64,000 nucleotides of DNA from Gonatopus flavifemur (Eukaryota > Arthropoda > Insecta > Hymenoptera > Dryinidae). The position numbers were made by a program, and so were the translations under genes. The stretch lies in contig JAFFJZ010000054.1 in NCBI GenBank assembly GCA_018340375.1, positions 558,001 to 622,000 on the forward strand, written 5' to 3'. Under the pieces are notes generated by a model. That model was not told the origin of the DNA and did no database searches. It saw only the letters and a list, made by a program, of their open reading frames with translations. Positions within the stretch are counted from its first letter, which is position 1, and each line of letters begins with the position of its first letter. Shown here one piece after another: positions 12,576-23,200 of this stretch.

Positions 12576-12961
12576 ACTCTGTTACTATGGAACATTTATT
12601 CATAATTCTAGAATTACCAATGTTTTTTCGAATTTTTAGTTTTGAACTCTATTTGAGTCTTTCTCTTTTCAATATAACATAAACAATCACAGGATTTTTC
12701 TTCAATAATCATCGATACTCATTATCAAATAAAACACGTCTGTTACCTTGTTGGTTTTGGCGAATGGTTTTTTTATTTTAAAATCGTTTGAAATTAATTG
12801 AATCAACTTGAAAGATTCGTGTGTCATGCATGAATGGAGATATTATCAATCTAATCTGAAAATAATATCGTTCTGTAAGCGTATCTTTACTATATTTGGA
12901 AATTTACTCTGGTTCACTTAGGGACATAAAAGTAACAGAGTTGTAAGTATAGTAACATAGT
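12576..12961. repeat. Left cluster of GTAACAGAGT motifs flanking copy B
   Basis: The decamer ACTCTGTTAC or its complement GTAACAGAGT occurs at 12576-12585 and 12932-12941. Variants lie at 12738-12747 (GTCTGTTACC) and 12952-12961 (GTAACATAGT). A matching cluster lies on the other side of the copy B gene. Such subterminal repeats are commonly transposase-binding sites; that role is inferred from position. Confidence 0.6.
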
Positions 12962-14634
12962 TGTATTTTTCAAACCCAATTCAACACCTATCATCACAAT
13001 TGTTTACTTATTCGGTAATAACATGTATCGATTACGAAAGATAAATCTCACAACAACATAATACTTGGAATATATTAAACTTGGCATGCAATCAAATTAT
13101 TCTTCAGGAGGCTGTCTTATTTTTCAACCATCTCTACCGAAGTGTCGAACTGGTAATAGACTCTTCTGCCTTTATTAATCCTTTTAGGTTCAGAAACGAT
13201 TCGTAATAAATTTCTGTATGGCTTGTGTGATACATTGGTCTTGACTATTTCAAAAGTTTTTCCAGAATCATCTATTGATTTCAAAACATAATTTTGACCT
13301 CACCGTAATTTCCTACCTTACTCAACGCTTTGTCAAGATGAACGTATCTTCTTCTTTCCACCACGAACTCCAACTGAGACGTACACTCCTTGTTTTATTC
13401 TACTCGGATGGATATTTTCCTTCTCAATGGAGCTGTCATTGTCATCTGTTTCTTTGGACGTAACGAGTTTTTCAGCTGAAGTTGTTCTCTTTTTTGTGAC
13501 TGGAGGGAGATCATCATCGGACTCACTCGAAGTGTATATCGCATTATGAAGTGATTTTTTTTCCTGTGGAAGTTTACTCATATTTGCCTCAGTACTAGAA
13601 TTACTGTTTCCCTCTTCTGGCTCTTCAATGATATTTCTTAAGGGACGATATTCTTTTGGATTCATACACAAACAGAAACCACGCTGGCAGAAGCAGCTCA
13701 ACTCCCGATACTTCAACATTCCCACTTCTTCTGTAAACACTTGATGTACCTTCATTGTTCCATTCAAGGGAACGATATTTGTTGGAATCTCTGTCATAAT
13801 ACCCCCAATATCATCGTTAGTAATAAGGTACAATTTGACTCTAATACTATCCTTCATAGCGTGATGAAAAGCAGAAGCATCAGGAATGTCTTTTCCAAGT
13901 GCAATGAGTCGGTCAGCAGTGCGTTTTATGAAGCCACCAACACCGTCTGCTACACCCTTACCATGATTCGCCTCAAAAAAATTCCATGTAATTTTAGTGA
14001 AGTTGTACTTTGAAAAAAATTTGGTACATATCATGTAGAAATTTCGTTTTGCCGGTATTGAGTAGCTGGGCCATCTGAAAATATGTGTACTTTTATCTCT
14101 GGAAATCGGTCTTGTAACCAGGGAAAAAAAGGATGAAGATGAGCCCAGATTGCAGCGGGGTTGTGAGAAAGATTTTCCGACACCGTAAAAAAAGAGTTTA
14201 TGTTTATACGATCTTTTGATCCTCATTCATACATCACTCTAGCGTGCAAGGATGCCTGGTTGCGTGAATCACCATAATGATGTGATTGTATCTCTTCATG
14301 CAATTTGCAGTTGAAATTTTCACTGAAATCGACGTGCAGCGCTACTTCGTGTTCAGATAATTCATCTATACATGCTCTATAATTGCTGTATTGAGTTTTT
14401 ATATTATAAACGTGCCTTTTGGAATCTTTGAGTGTCTGTTCGAAGGTGTTTATTGAATCTTTTACGTTGCTTTCTTTTACTTCTTTGGCATTCTCAGTGA
14501 TTTTAAATTTCTTTCCCGATTTTTCGACGACTTCAGTTTCTCTTATCCACTGAGGATATTTGACGATGAGCTTGTTCTTTGTAATGTCGTATTTCGTTTT
14601 CGTGAGGTGACATTTGAAGCAGGTACCTGACATA

Positions 14635-15738
14635 CACTGTAAAAAAAAACTGGAAATTTACTGTGCAACTGGACTGGAAATTTCCAGTGCTAGTACTGGA
14701 ATATGGATATTCCAGTACATGTACAGAGATTTTGTTGTTACGTTACTGAAAATTTACCAAGCATAACTGAAAATTCAGTCATTGTACTGGAATTTTCAAG
14801 TTTGAGATGATGTACTGAAATTTTGCCATGATTTCGCGAAAATTTTACCGGCTCGTACTACAATTTTATAGTTCTTGTGCACCAAAAAAAAATATTCCCT
14901 CAAAAAGGACTTGAGAAAAAATTTGGAATTTAGAAAAAAAAAACCTAATCGTTGGTATACTGGAATTATACAGGTTTTTAACTGCAATTCTCAGGTTTTG
15001 TGATGGAATTTTCCAGTTACTATGCAATTGAATTATACAGGTTTTGAACTGCAATTTCCAGGTCGTGTGATGGAATTTTCCAGTTGCTATGCAACGGAAT
15101 TTAATCACTGTTGCACTGAAATTTTCCACTTCTATTGGACTTCGTCATTTCTGGCAGGAAAAATTTCAAGTCTTTATATTAAAAATTTCCTGATTGAGAT
15201 TTTGAATAATAATTGTAATTGTAGCCAATGAAATTGATATATGAGGTTTTTCCAAGACTTATCCTCTTGTGTTCTAGATATGAAGCATATGTAGTAACCC
15301 AAGCTGGCCTTCCAACATGTCGCGCTATAGCTCATCGGTTAGGTCTTAGGTTTCAGTTGGTAGGCAGGTAGAAAAGTGTGGGTTCAAATCCTGTTAGGTA
15401 GACATGAGTTTCTGTCCATCCAAATGAACGATCAAAAGTTTCTCAATCATCTTGGAACACAAGGACCCTGCAAAATCACTTTGCGTGAGCAATTTTTTTT
15501 CAATTTTCATGGATATTTTCAGCATTAATTTTCCAGTACATGTCCTGGAAAAGTCCAGCTCGTGTACTGAAAAATTCCAGTACCGAGGCTCAGAAAATTT
15601 CCAGTTTTGATGCGGAAATTCCATAACGTTTGCACTGAATTTTTGCAGTACAAATGTGCTGAAATTTTCCGGTACATGTACAGGTTAATGACTTCCAGTA
15701 CATGTACTGGAATTTTCCGGTGAAATTTTTTTACAGTG
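14635..15738 (+). mobile_element. Non-autonomous element with CACTG termini, copy 1
   Basis: The 1104-bp unit begins CACTGTAAAAAAA and ends with its complement TTTTTTTACAGTG. It is flanked by TA on both sides (14633-14634 and 15739-15740), consistent with a 2-bp target duplication. Subterminal regions are packed with CTGGAAATTTCCAG- and CCAGTACATGTACTGG-like short palindromes. No transposase is encoded. CACTG ends with 2-bp duplications suggest a CACTA/EnSpm-related origin, but that is inference. It disrupts the copy B gene. A near-identical copy lies inverted at 21022-22124. Confidence 0.82.
15319..15403 (+). other. tRNA-like segment inside the CACTG element, copy 1
   Basis: An A-box match TAGCTCATCGG (15328-15338) and a B-box match GGTTCAAATCC (15381-15391) sit 42 bp apart, the spacing of an internal RNA polymerase III promoter. 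The T-arm can pair only with G-U wobbles and the acceptor stem is mostly mismatched, so this is a tRNA-derived relic or SINE head, not a working tRNA gene. Confidence 0.65.
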
Positions 15739-16962
15739 TACAAAACAACGAATTGACGTTGCATACTTGTTCTTTAATAATTTTGTTCAAATCAGAAGTA
15801 GCAATTATCTTGTTTTTATATGAAGCAGTAGAGAGATACAACATATGTGTGTGCAGTCGACATAAACATGTTTCTCGTGTGTCAACAGACGGAGGTTTTA
15901 CGTAAAATGGTCTGTATAGAATAAAATTACTGTAGTAGCATTTTTGGTCTGAATTTTCTCGCTTGCAGGAATAAAATAGGTTATTCATGGTATCCAATGA
16001 ATAACGTTTCTGCATTCTTTTTTTATGAAAAGTAACTGTTTCTCTTCTTCCTGCAGTACTCCTGGACACATCATCGCGATTGAAGAATTTTTCAATCCTA
16101 GTGTTCAGCATATTCTTTCCTTGATTGAATGATTTGTTTCTGAAATAGCCTTGATTAATACTCAAACAGTCCTTGACTATTTGTACTTTTTTCCTAGAAT
16201 TCTTCATTGTATCTTCCTGAAATATATTTTCAATAATGCGCCTCTCTTTTATACCTTCAATTCTATTGTAGCGCTCTTTGATAGCATTCGATAAAATCAC
16301 ATAATGATCAGTTTTCTTGTCTTCTTCGGGCTTTTCCGTATTGCCTGGTTGTATCTTTTTTTGTACCTCTCGTATTTTTTCTTCACGCGACCTATTTCTT
16401 CCTTAAATTTCAAATTTTCTCTATATAATTTGGATTCTGCCTCGGACAGATGCTTGTGTAGGTACATTAGAACCAACAGGAGCTGTAGCTGGAGGAACAT
16501 GCGGAAGTTCATGGCGTTGGTAATTACTAGACGTAGAAGACAAACATGATGTCACAAGTTCATGCAGTCATTTTGGCATTTGCATGATTGTCACAAGTGC
16601 TCTTTGACGATCTGTTCGTTTGGCATTCGCCACGCGCCACTTCTTCCTCAACAGTCGATGTTCACGTGGTGTCAGATCTTTTACCAAACGTTTATTTGCA
16701 TGATATATCTCTAAATCCTTTTTTTCAGCTCCCGCATCCTTCTCCGGATCTTGTTTCCGCCTTTCTCTATCACGTCGCTGCTTTTTAGCAGCTGTGAGAG
16801 GCATAGCGTATTACAATATGCGTTTCCTGGAAAAAATTGACACGTGTTGATATGCCTGTAACATACTTTATCGATATTTGTAATTATCCAGCTTTACAGA
16901 CACATTTATACAAACCACAGATTACGATAGTAGCATAATAACAACTCTATGTGTATTTTACA

Positions 16963-17584
16963 ACTCTGTTACCACAAGCTGGTAACATAGTTGTACAGTA
17001 ACAGAGCGGCAAATTTCAAGGCCTTTGAGAAATTTTGCAAAGAATAAACTTTATAATCACGAAACAGAAGTATATTTCAGATATTTTCTCTCTATATCAC
17101 TAAACTATCATGAAAGTATGTATAGATATATGAATACTTACGTGAATCCACCGGTAACAGAGTGCACATGGAATGAAACCACGCGGCAGGTTCCGTGTCG
17201 GACAGCTGACTCAATGATTACTATGGCACTGTACTCACCGCTAACAGCGCCGTGAGTTTGATAAACATTGTGATGCAACTATCCATGTGAAGAAGTAACG
17301 CCATCTACTGTAAGTTGTCCTATTTACTGTGATAACAGAGTGTAGCTCTAATTTCCTCAGTCACGTGGGACAAAACTTAGAAAAATTATGAGAATTCAAA
17401 TATTTCAATTAAAGGACATCTAAATATGTTTTTAAAAACGTTGAATCTCCTTTAATGTAACAACTTTAGAATATAATTATACAATTGAGGGGAAATAAAA
17501 GATATTAATGTTTTTGTCTATTGCACAGATATGATTAACTTATATAGAAAACCACTCTGTTACCAGAAAATACTACTCTGTTAC
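16963..17584. repeat. Right cluster of GTAACAGAGT motifs flanking copy B
   Basis: The motif or its complement occurs at 16963-16972, 16998-17006, 17154-17163, 17332-17341 (ATAACAGAGT), 17554-17563 and 17575-17584, with a GTAACATAGT variant at 16982-16991. Together with the left cluster it brackets the copy B gene and suggests an original element spanning roughly 12.5-17.6 kb. Confidence 0.65.
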
Positions 17585-18467
17585 TCCAAAAAAAAGATAA
17601 TGAATTAAAATTATTTTGAGATCTTCTGTAGAATCATTTGAATTCTTCAGTTCTTGTTTCAAGCGTGTTGGTATATTATTGATTCTTGATACTAGTGGCC
17701 ACAGCAAAATATCTAAGCACAGGGACGAGTTTATCTGCATCGGATTTTAAATTGACCCATGAGTGGTAAATGTTGAGGGATAAGGAACCCCTCCTTGGTG
17801 GGTCGGGAAGGTGGTCGTTCTTATTCAGTATATGGATGACTATTTTTGGAGTACAAGTAATTCCATTGAAGTACTCTCCACCAATATTCAAGGAAGATTA
17901 CTTTGTAAGCAGTAAGTCATACTGGAAGTAACATAGGGACTACCGAGAACTGTTGACTAATTGCATGGGATGAAATTTACTCCTTTATTCTTTCCAGTTG
18001 ATATGAAAAGAATTCGCGGAACTTAATCAACGACCTAATGATATACTTCAGTATATGAGAACACAATAATACACGGGTAAAATATTCCATTCAATAATTC
18101 CTCCGTGTACTATTCAGTTTTGCGTAATCCTTGTACGAGAATTGTAGCGACCCAGGTAGAAATGAAGAACAGCCCATTCAAGGCTTCGTTCGAACCCAAG
18201 TCGGAGCGGAGACAAGGTCTTGAATTCCCCACTTTTTGAACGGGGAAATTTATACTTTTACACTAACAAGGCCGTCAATAATGCAACCAAAACAATTGAG
18301 TAAATATTTTGTGTGTTGTGACATCTTGTACACAGATTGCAAGTGTCTTGTACAAAACACTTTCATATGAGTATCACACTGTTCCTTATCTAGAACTTGT
18401 TCGAAACCTTCCAACCGCAAACGCCTAGCTGAAATCGACGAGAACTGACATAAGAATCAGGCTTTTT
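17585..18467. other. Spacer without recognisable gene
   Basis: No domain-bearing frame was found. The small minus-strand frame at 17676-17891 has no recognisable similarity. Confidence 0.4.
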
Positions 18468-18977
18468 AGGCACTCATCGGTATACATAGTATACCAAGCA
18501 CAGAGTGCCTATTGCACCCGCTATCGTGCCGTGTGACAGTATCTTTCGAAATATTTGAACAATCCAATTGGGAGTTGCACAGTTCTTCATTTCATGCAAT
18601 ACTGATTGATAATCCGTGGGATTGTCTGTGTGTCTGTCTGTCTGTATACGGGATAGCTCTGGAGGAAGTGGACGGAATGGATTGAAATTTATAGAGGACT
18701 TCCCTGAAACCCTTTCTTAGATACCGTTTTTTTTATTGGAAATGAACAAGTCCTTCTATTTTTCTCTTTTTTTTTTTCGTTAGAAATAGGTAATCGCGGA
18801 GGGAATTTTTTCCGCTGTATACACTGTATATATATATATAGGTCGTTTTCTCCGCAGTCTTTGGATATTCGTCATGTTGGCTTGAATCAATGAATTATTA
18901 TGAAACATGGGTCCTAGGGGTTTTGAAGGGTGAGAGATTCGAATCTGACGTCGAAAAACGAATTCAGGTATACGTTC

Positions 18978-19249
18978 CTTTATCGTTACTCGGAGAAAGT
19001 AGCGAAATTCATTACAATAGTAATTGGACCATTTTTGGAGAGAAAGAGCATCCTATAGTGGAATACGTGAGCAAATTCACCACCCCCCCCCCCCCCCCCC
19101 CCACGGTTTTTTACCGTCCTCGGAAAGCTCGGGAAGAAAATTGTGGAGGGCCGGAAGTTGCTCACGTATTTCACTATACAATACTCCTTTTCTCCAATGA
19201 TGGTCATATAGTAATGAATTTCACTACGTTCACCGAGTAACGATAAGGG
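18978..19249. mobile_element. Hairpin element with a C20 tract in its loop
   Basis: The left arm (18978-19078) and right arm (19147-19249) are complementary from TTATCGTTACTCGG through AAATTCATTAC to AATACGTGAGCAA. The loop contains 20 consecutive C residues (19083-19102). The element splits a family of ~130-bp repeats whose other units follow at 19261-19510. Confidence 0.7.
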
Positions 19250-19260
19250 AATGTACCCCA

Positions 19261-19510
19261 GGATGGCGGATCCAAAATGACGGATGTGAATTTAGTCAAT
19301 TTTGCATTCATGTACAGGTTTATATGAAACATGGAGTCTAGGGGTTTTCGAGGGCGCTGAATTCGAATCTGAGGTCAAATCCCGAATTCATGATAGCGGA
19401 TCCAAGATGACGGACGTGAATTGAGTCAACTTCGCATTTGTGGACAGATTTATATGGAACATGGGTCCTAGGGGTTTCGGAGGGCGAGGAATTCGAATCT
19501 GAAGTCAAAA
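19261..19510. repeat. Two tandem ~130-bp units
   Basis: GCGGATCCAA starts the units at 19266 and 19396, and GGTCCTAGGGG-like plus GAATTCGAATCTGA phrases recur in each. A partial third unit (18893-18966) lies on the other side of the hairpin element, indicating that the hairpin inserted into the array. Confidence 0.7.
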
Positions 19511-20410
19511 ATAACTATTCGTTACGCTTGTACGCTTAAATGACTTTTAACTTACGCTTTCGTCGCAATTCTAGGCTTTATTTTCACCAGGACAGTTGGA
19601 GTTCTGCAGTTCTCCAGGTATATGTTTCTGAATCATTTTGAGATGATATAAAGGATGGTAGGCAATAAGTTCCAGGCTTTCTGGATATTACATATACAAA
19701 GTTTCTCAATTGAGTGAAAAACCGATGAGTGCCTTTTCATATATCCCCGGATATCTGAATTGTTCGAAATGCAAGGGAAGCGAGCATATGTGGGCTACGA
19801 TCCATTCAAAATGAGCGAAGCGGATTTGGAAGGGGATCAGACTGCTGAGCGAAGCGAAGCAGTCAGGGGACGGGGCCCTCTGGTTTTAACTGTTCCATGC
19901 GGTTTTTGTCCCTTTTCGCTTGTGTCTACCTAGTACTTCCGACAGGATTATTCCAAGGTGTTGTGCGAAGCATCTGAACCCTATCTGAAACATATGAAAA
20001 GACACAAAATGTTTTCTGGGAAGTCTGACAAGCTGGAAGCAAGCTCACATGTTATCTGGGATGTAATTGTGATGATAATGTATTGTTCTTCATGAATGTA
20101 TGCTTGTTTTTCTCAGTAATGAATATGTGATCTTTTTCAGGAAAAATCACCGTCCCCATGCTTGGCGGTACTTTTTCTGGGACCATTATAGGTGAGTACA
20201 ATCGTCTATGTGAGATGTATAATTTAATGGAATTATTTGAAAAAGAAGTCGAATGGTTCAGTACTATTTCAAAAATTTCCACATGAATTTCTATGTTCTT
20301 TCTGGAAGTTGTTTCCAGATACATGCATACATTGAGTTTCATGTACATTTCATATTCAATTCAGTTCACTTGAAAGTGTACCGAGGAGGGACTGAGGAGG
20401 GAACTGAAAG
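19511..20410. other. Spacer with short repeats, no gene seen
   Basis: GAGCGAAGC-like phrases occur at 19812-19860. AGGCACTCATCGGT at 18468 reappears in complement at 19721-19734, which could mark the ends of a 1.27-kb element, but only 14 bp match. No coding content is recognisable. Confidence 0.35.
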
Positions 20411-20490
20411 GGAACTGAATTCCTGTACATGGAACTGAATTCCTGTACGTGGAACTGAATTCCTGTACATGGAACCGAATTCCTGTACAT
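20411..20490. repeat. 20-bp tandem repeat, four copies
   Basis: GGAACTGAATTCCTGTACAT is repeated four times head to tail with two substitutions (20448 and 20476). It contains two small palindromes, GAATTC and TGTACA. Confidence 0.9.
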
Positions 20491-21021
20491 GATTGACAAA
20501 ACCTTGCTGATTCTTTCAACAACGTAGGGGAGAGTGGGGTACGATGTGACATAGCCCCGGTTTGTATGAATTCTGGCCCACTCTGGCCCAGTGTCAGGCT
20601 TATATTGGCAGGATAGGGCCCACGCTGGGCCTGGGTGGGCCGTATGGTACATACATACTAGGGAGGGAAAAATGTGATGGTCCCATTTACAGACTGATGA
20701 TAAGTGATGGAAGTTTGAAAAATTCATGTATAGTCGAGAATGTCAATGTGAAATCATGTAATATAAGTTCTCCCACATGAGCTCTCGTATTTGAGTGATA
20801 TCAACGGGAGTTGAATCTGCTAATCAAGAGGTGAATTTTTATGACTTAGATTGATTTGTAATTGTGAGTATTTACTAATTTGATCATATCGGATGTAAGA
20901 TTATTTCGAAATATTATAGTTCTACGAACTGCATGCGATACAAACTTTGATTTGAATATGCGTGTCTGTCGACTATAGCCGTGAATGGAGCGTCTCATAC
21001 AACATGGGGTAAAATGTTACA

Positions 21022-22124
21022 CACTGTAAAAAAATTTCACCGGAAAATTCCAGTACATGTACTGGAAGTCATTAACCTGTACATGTACCGGAAAATTTCA
21101 GCACATTTGTACTGCAAAAATTCAGTGCAAACGTTATGGAATTTCCGCATCAAAACTGGAAATTTTCTGAGCCTCGGTACTGGAATTTTTCAGTACACGA
21201 GCTGGACTTCTCCAGGACATGTACTGGAAAATTAATGCTGAAAATATCCATGAAAATTGAAAAAAAATTGCTCACGCAAAGTGATTTTGCAGGGTCCTTG
21301 TGTTCCAAGATGATTGAGAAACTTTTGATCGTTCATTTGGATGGACAGAAACTCATGTCTACCTAACAGGATTTGAACCCACACTTTTCTACCTGCCTAC
21401 CAACTGAAACCTAAGACCTAACCGATGAGCTATAGCGCGACATGTTGGAAGGCCAGCTTGGGTTACTACATATGCTTCATATCTAGAACACAAGAGGATA
21501 AGTCTTGGAAAAACCTCATATATCAATTTCATTGGCTACAATTACAATTATTATTCAAAATCTCAATCAGGAAATTTTTAATATAAAGACTTGAAATTTT
21601 TCCTGCCAGAAATGACGAAGTCCAATAGAAGTGGAAAATTTCAGTGCAACAGTGATTAAATTCCGTTGCATAGCAACTGGAAAATTCCATCACACGACCT
21701 GAAAATTGCAGTTCAAAACCTGTATAATTCAATTGCATAGTAACTGGAAAATTCCATCACAAAACCTGAGAATTGCAGTTAAAAACCTGTATAATTCCAG
21801 TATACCAACGATTAGGTTTTTTTTTCTAAATTCCAAATTTTTTCTCAAGTCCTTTTTGAGGGAATATTTTTTTTTGGTGCACAAGAACTATAAAATTGTA
21901 GTACGAGCCGGTAAAATTTTCGCGAAATCATGGCAAAATTTCAGTACATCATCTCAAACTTGAAAATTCCAGTACAATGACTGAATTTTCAGTTATGCTT
22001 GGTAAATTTTCAGTAACGTAACAACAAAATCTCTGTACATGTACTGGAATATCCATATTCCAGTACTAGCACTGGAAATTTCCAGTCCAGTTGCACAATA
22101 AATTTCCAGTTTTTTTTTACAGTG
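21022..22124 (-). mobile_element. Non-autonomous element with CACTG termini, copy 2 (inverted)
   Basis: It is complementary to 14635-15738 over its full 1103 bp, with only a few differences seen by eye (for example two T/C-type changes and one length change in an A/T run). Flanking bases are CA on both sides (21020-21021 and 22125-22126), consistent with an independent insertion with a 2-bp duplication and not a segmental copy. It is nested in the element at 20527-22488. Confidence 0.85.
21357..21441 (-). other. tRNA-like segment inside the CACTG element, copy 2
   Basis: The A box lies at 21422-21432 and the B box at 21369-21379, both on the minus strand and identical to copy 1. Both promoter boxes are preserved unchanged in the two copies. 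Confidence 0.65.
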
Positions 22125-22825
22125 CATCACAGTTCTATTCGATTCTATTTGAATAAGATGCGTTACAATGTGTAATTATTTGAAAGATAAATAGATAATG
22201 ATTTCCCTACGCTTGAATGATTCACACTGTTCTCTATTGATTCACAGGTTGTCACACTGTATCCCAGTCGCTGTCACATAGTTCCCCACCAGTGAGGACC
22301 AATGTGACACTTTTCCTTGATTTGGAAACCACATTTTCTCAAATGTTAGAATTGGGAATCAGGAATTTCTCCAAATCCAGATTGGAGAATGTAGAAAACT
22401 CAAAATGATTCAAATAAGAGATTCAGATATTCCAATGTGAATACAACATACAAATAGAAGGAGGGTTGCATGTTACTCCATTTTCCCCTACTTTCAGACA
22501 CGGGAAATTCAACGCAGCATACCCCTGATAGGTCATTCGACCTATTGTGGGCATCCGAATTCTGTCCAAAATATGTCCAGAATGTCCAAAACTATCCATG
22601 ATTCGTCCACAACGGTCTGCGCTCTGTTCACACTCGGTTCCTCAGTTGAAAAATTTCAATACATTCCAATAGATTCCCATAGAACCTGTGAAAAAAGACA
22701 TAGTGTTCCAATATGAAATTGTTTTCTATCGGTATTCATGAGGTTTCACTGATTGTACCAATACAAACCAATAGAACATTGGGTTCCACGTGAAATCCAA
22801 AACCTAGAGCGGCAAAATGATACGG

Positions 22826-23180
22826 AATAAAAGGGTAAAAATAACTTTGGGGTTTATAAAGGGCTTATCAATTTTGGGGATGAGATATATTTTAACCGAA
22901 ACCAACCTTCAACGTATTTCTTCACCCCATTTTTGTACTCGTACGACCATAAGTAAAAGCTTGGACGCTCATTACAGAGTGAACAGCGTAATTAGAATGT
23001 GAAGGATAATTTCATTACGCTGTTCACTCTGTAATGAGCGTCCAAGCTTTTATTTATGGTCGTACGAGTACAAAAATGGGGTGAAGAAATACGTTGAAGG
23101 TTGGTTTCGGTTAAAATATATCTCATCCCCAAAATTGATAAGCCCTTTATAAACCCCAAAGTTATTTTTATCCTTTTAGT
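22826..23180. repeat. Near-perfect palindrome with ~165-bp arms
   Basis: The arms 22826-22994 and 23012-23180 are complementary with very few mismatches, including TGGACGCTCATTACAGAGTG and GGTAAAAATAACTTTGGGG. The loop is only ~17 bp. Pairing weakens outward to about 22809 and 23200. It encodes nothing. Confidence 0.88.
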
Positions 23181-23200
23181 ACATTTTTATCGCAATTTTT

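Larger units (their letters stand above)
13117..16804 (-). pseudogene. Uncharacterised DDE-like mobile-element protein, copy B (interrupted and decayed)
   Basis: On the minus strand the gene starts with MPLTAAKKQRRDRERR, a basic segment at 16804-16568. A coiled-coil-like part (16512-16297) and a block with FFNRDDVSRSTAG and ETCLCRLH (16300-15739) follow. After the inserted element come GTCFKC, HVDFSENFNCKLHEEIQS and SHNPAAIWAHL, then SDGPATQYR, WNFFEANHGKGVADGVGG and a C-terminal block to the stop at 13117-13119. The motif order equals copy A's. Breaks: a 1.1-kb insertion (14635-15738) just before GTCFKC, a TGA at 14223-14225, a frameshift near 14055 directly after SDGPATQYR, further frame changes near 13280-13335, and frame changes between the N-terminal blocks that may be introns. 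The Asp residues of DFSEN and SDG plus the acidic residue of HGKGVADG are the candidate triad. Function is unproven. Confidence 0.72.
20527..22488. mobile_element. TA-flanked element with GGGGAGAGTGGGG end, hosting the second CACTG element
   Basis: TA (20525-20526) precedes GGGGAGAGTGGGGTA, and a diverged complement ends at 22488 before TA (22489-22490). Removing the nested CACTG unit leaves ~857 bp. The left end is shared with the element at 52844-54001, which retains a pogo/Tigger-like transposase start, so this copy is probably a non-autonomous relative. No transposase remnant is visible. Confidence 0.6.

Noticed and set aside
15319..15403. Genuine tRNA gene
   Set aside because: The acceptor and T-arm stems do not pair properly and the sequence is part of a repeated transposon.
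18468..19734. Possible 1.27-kb element bounded by AGGCACTCATCGGT
   Set aside because: Only 14 bp match, with no clear target duplication, and the interior is explained by other repeats; kept as a note only.
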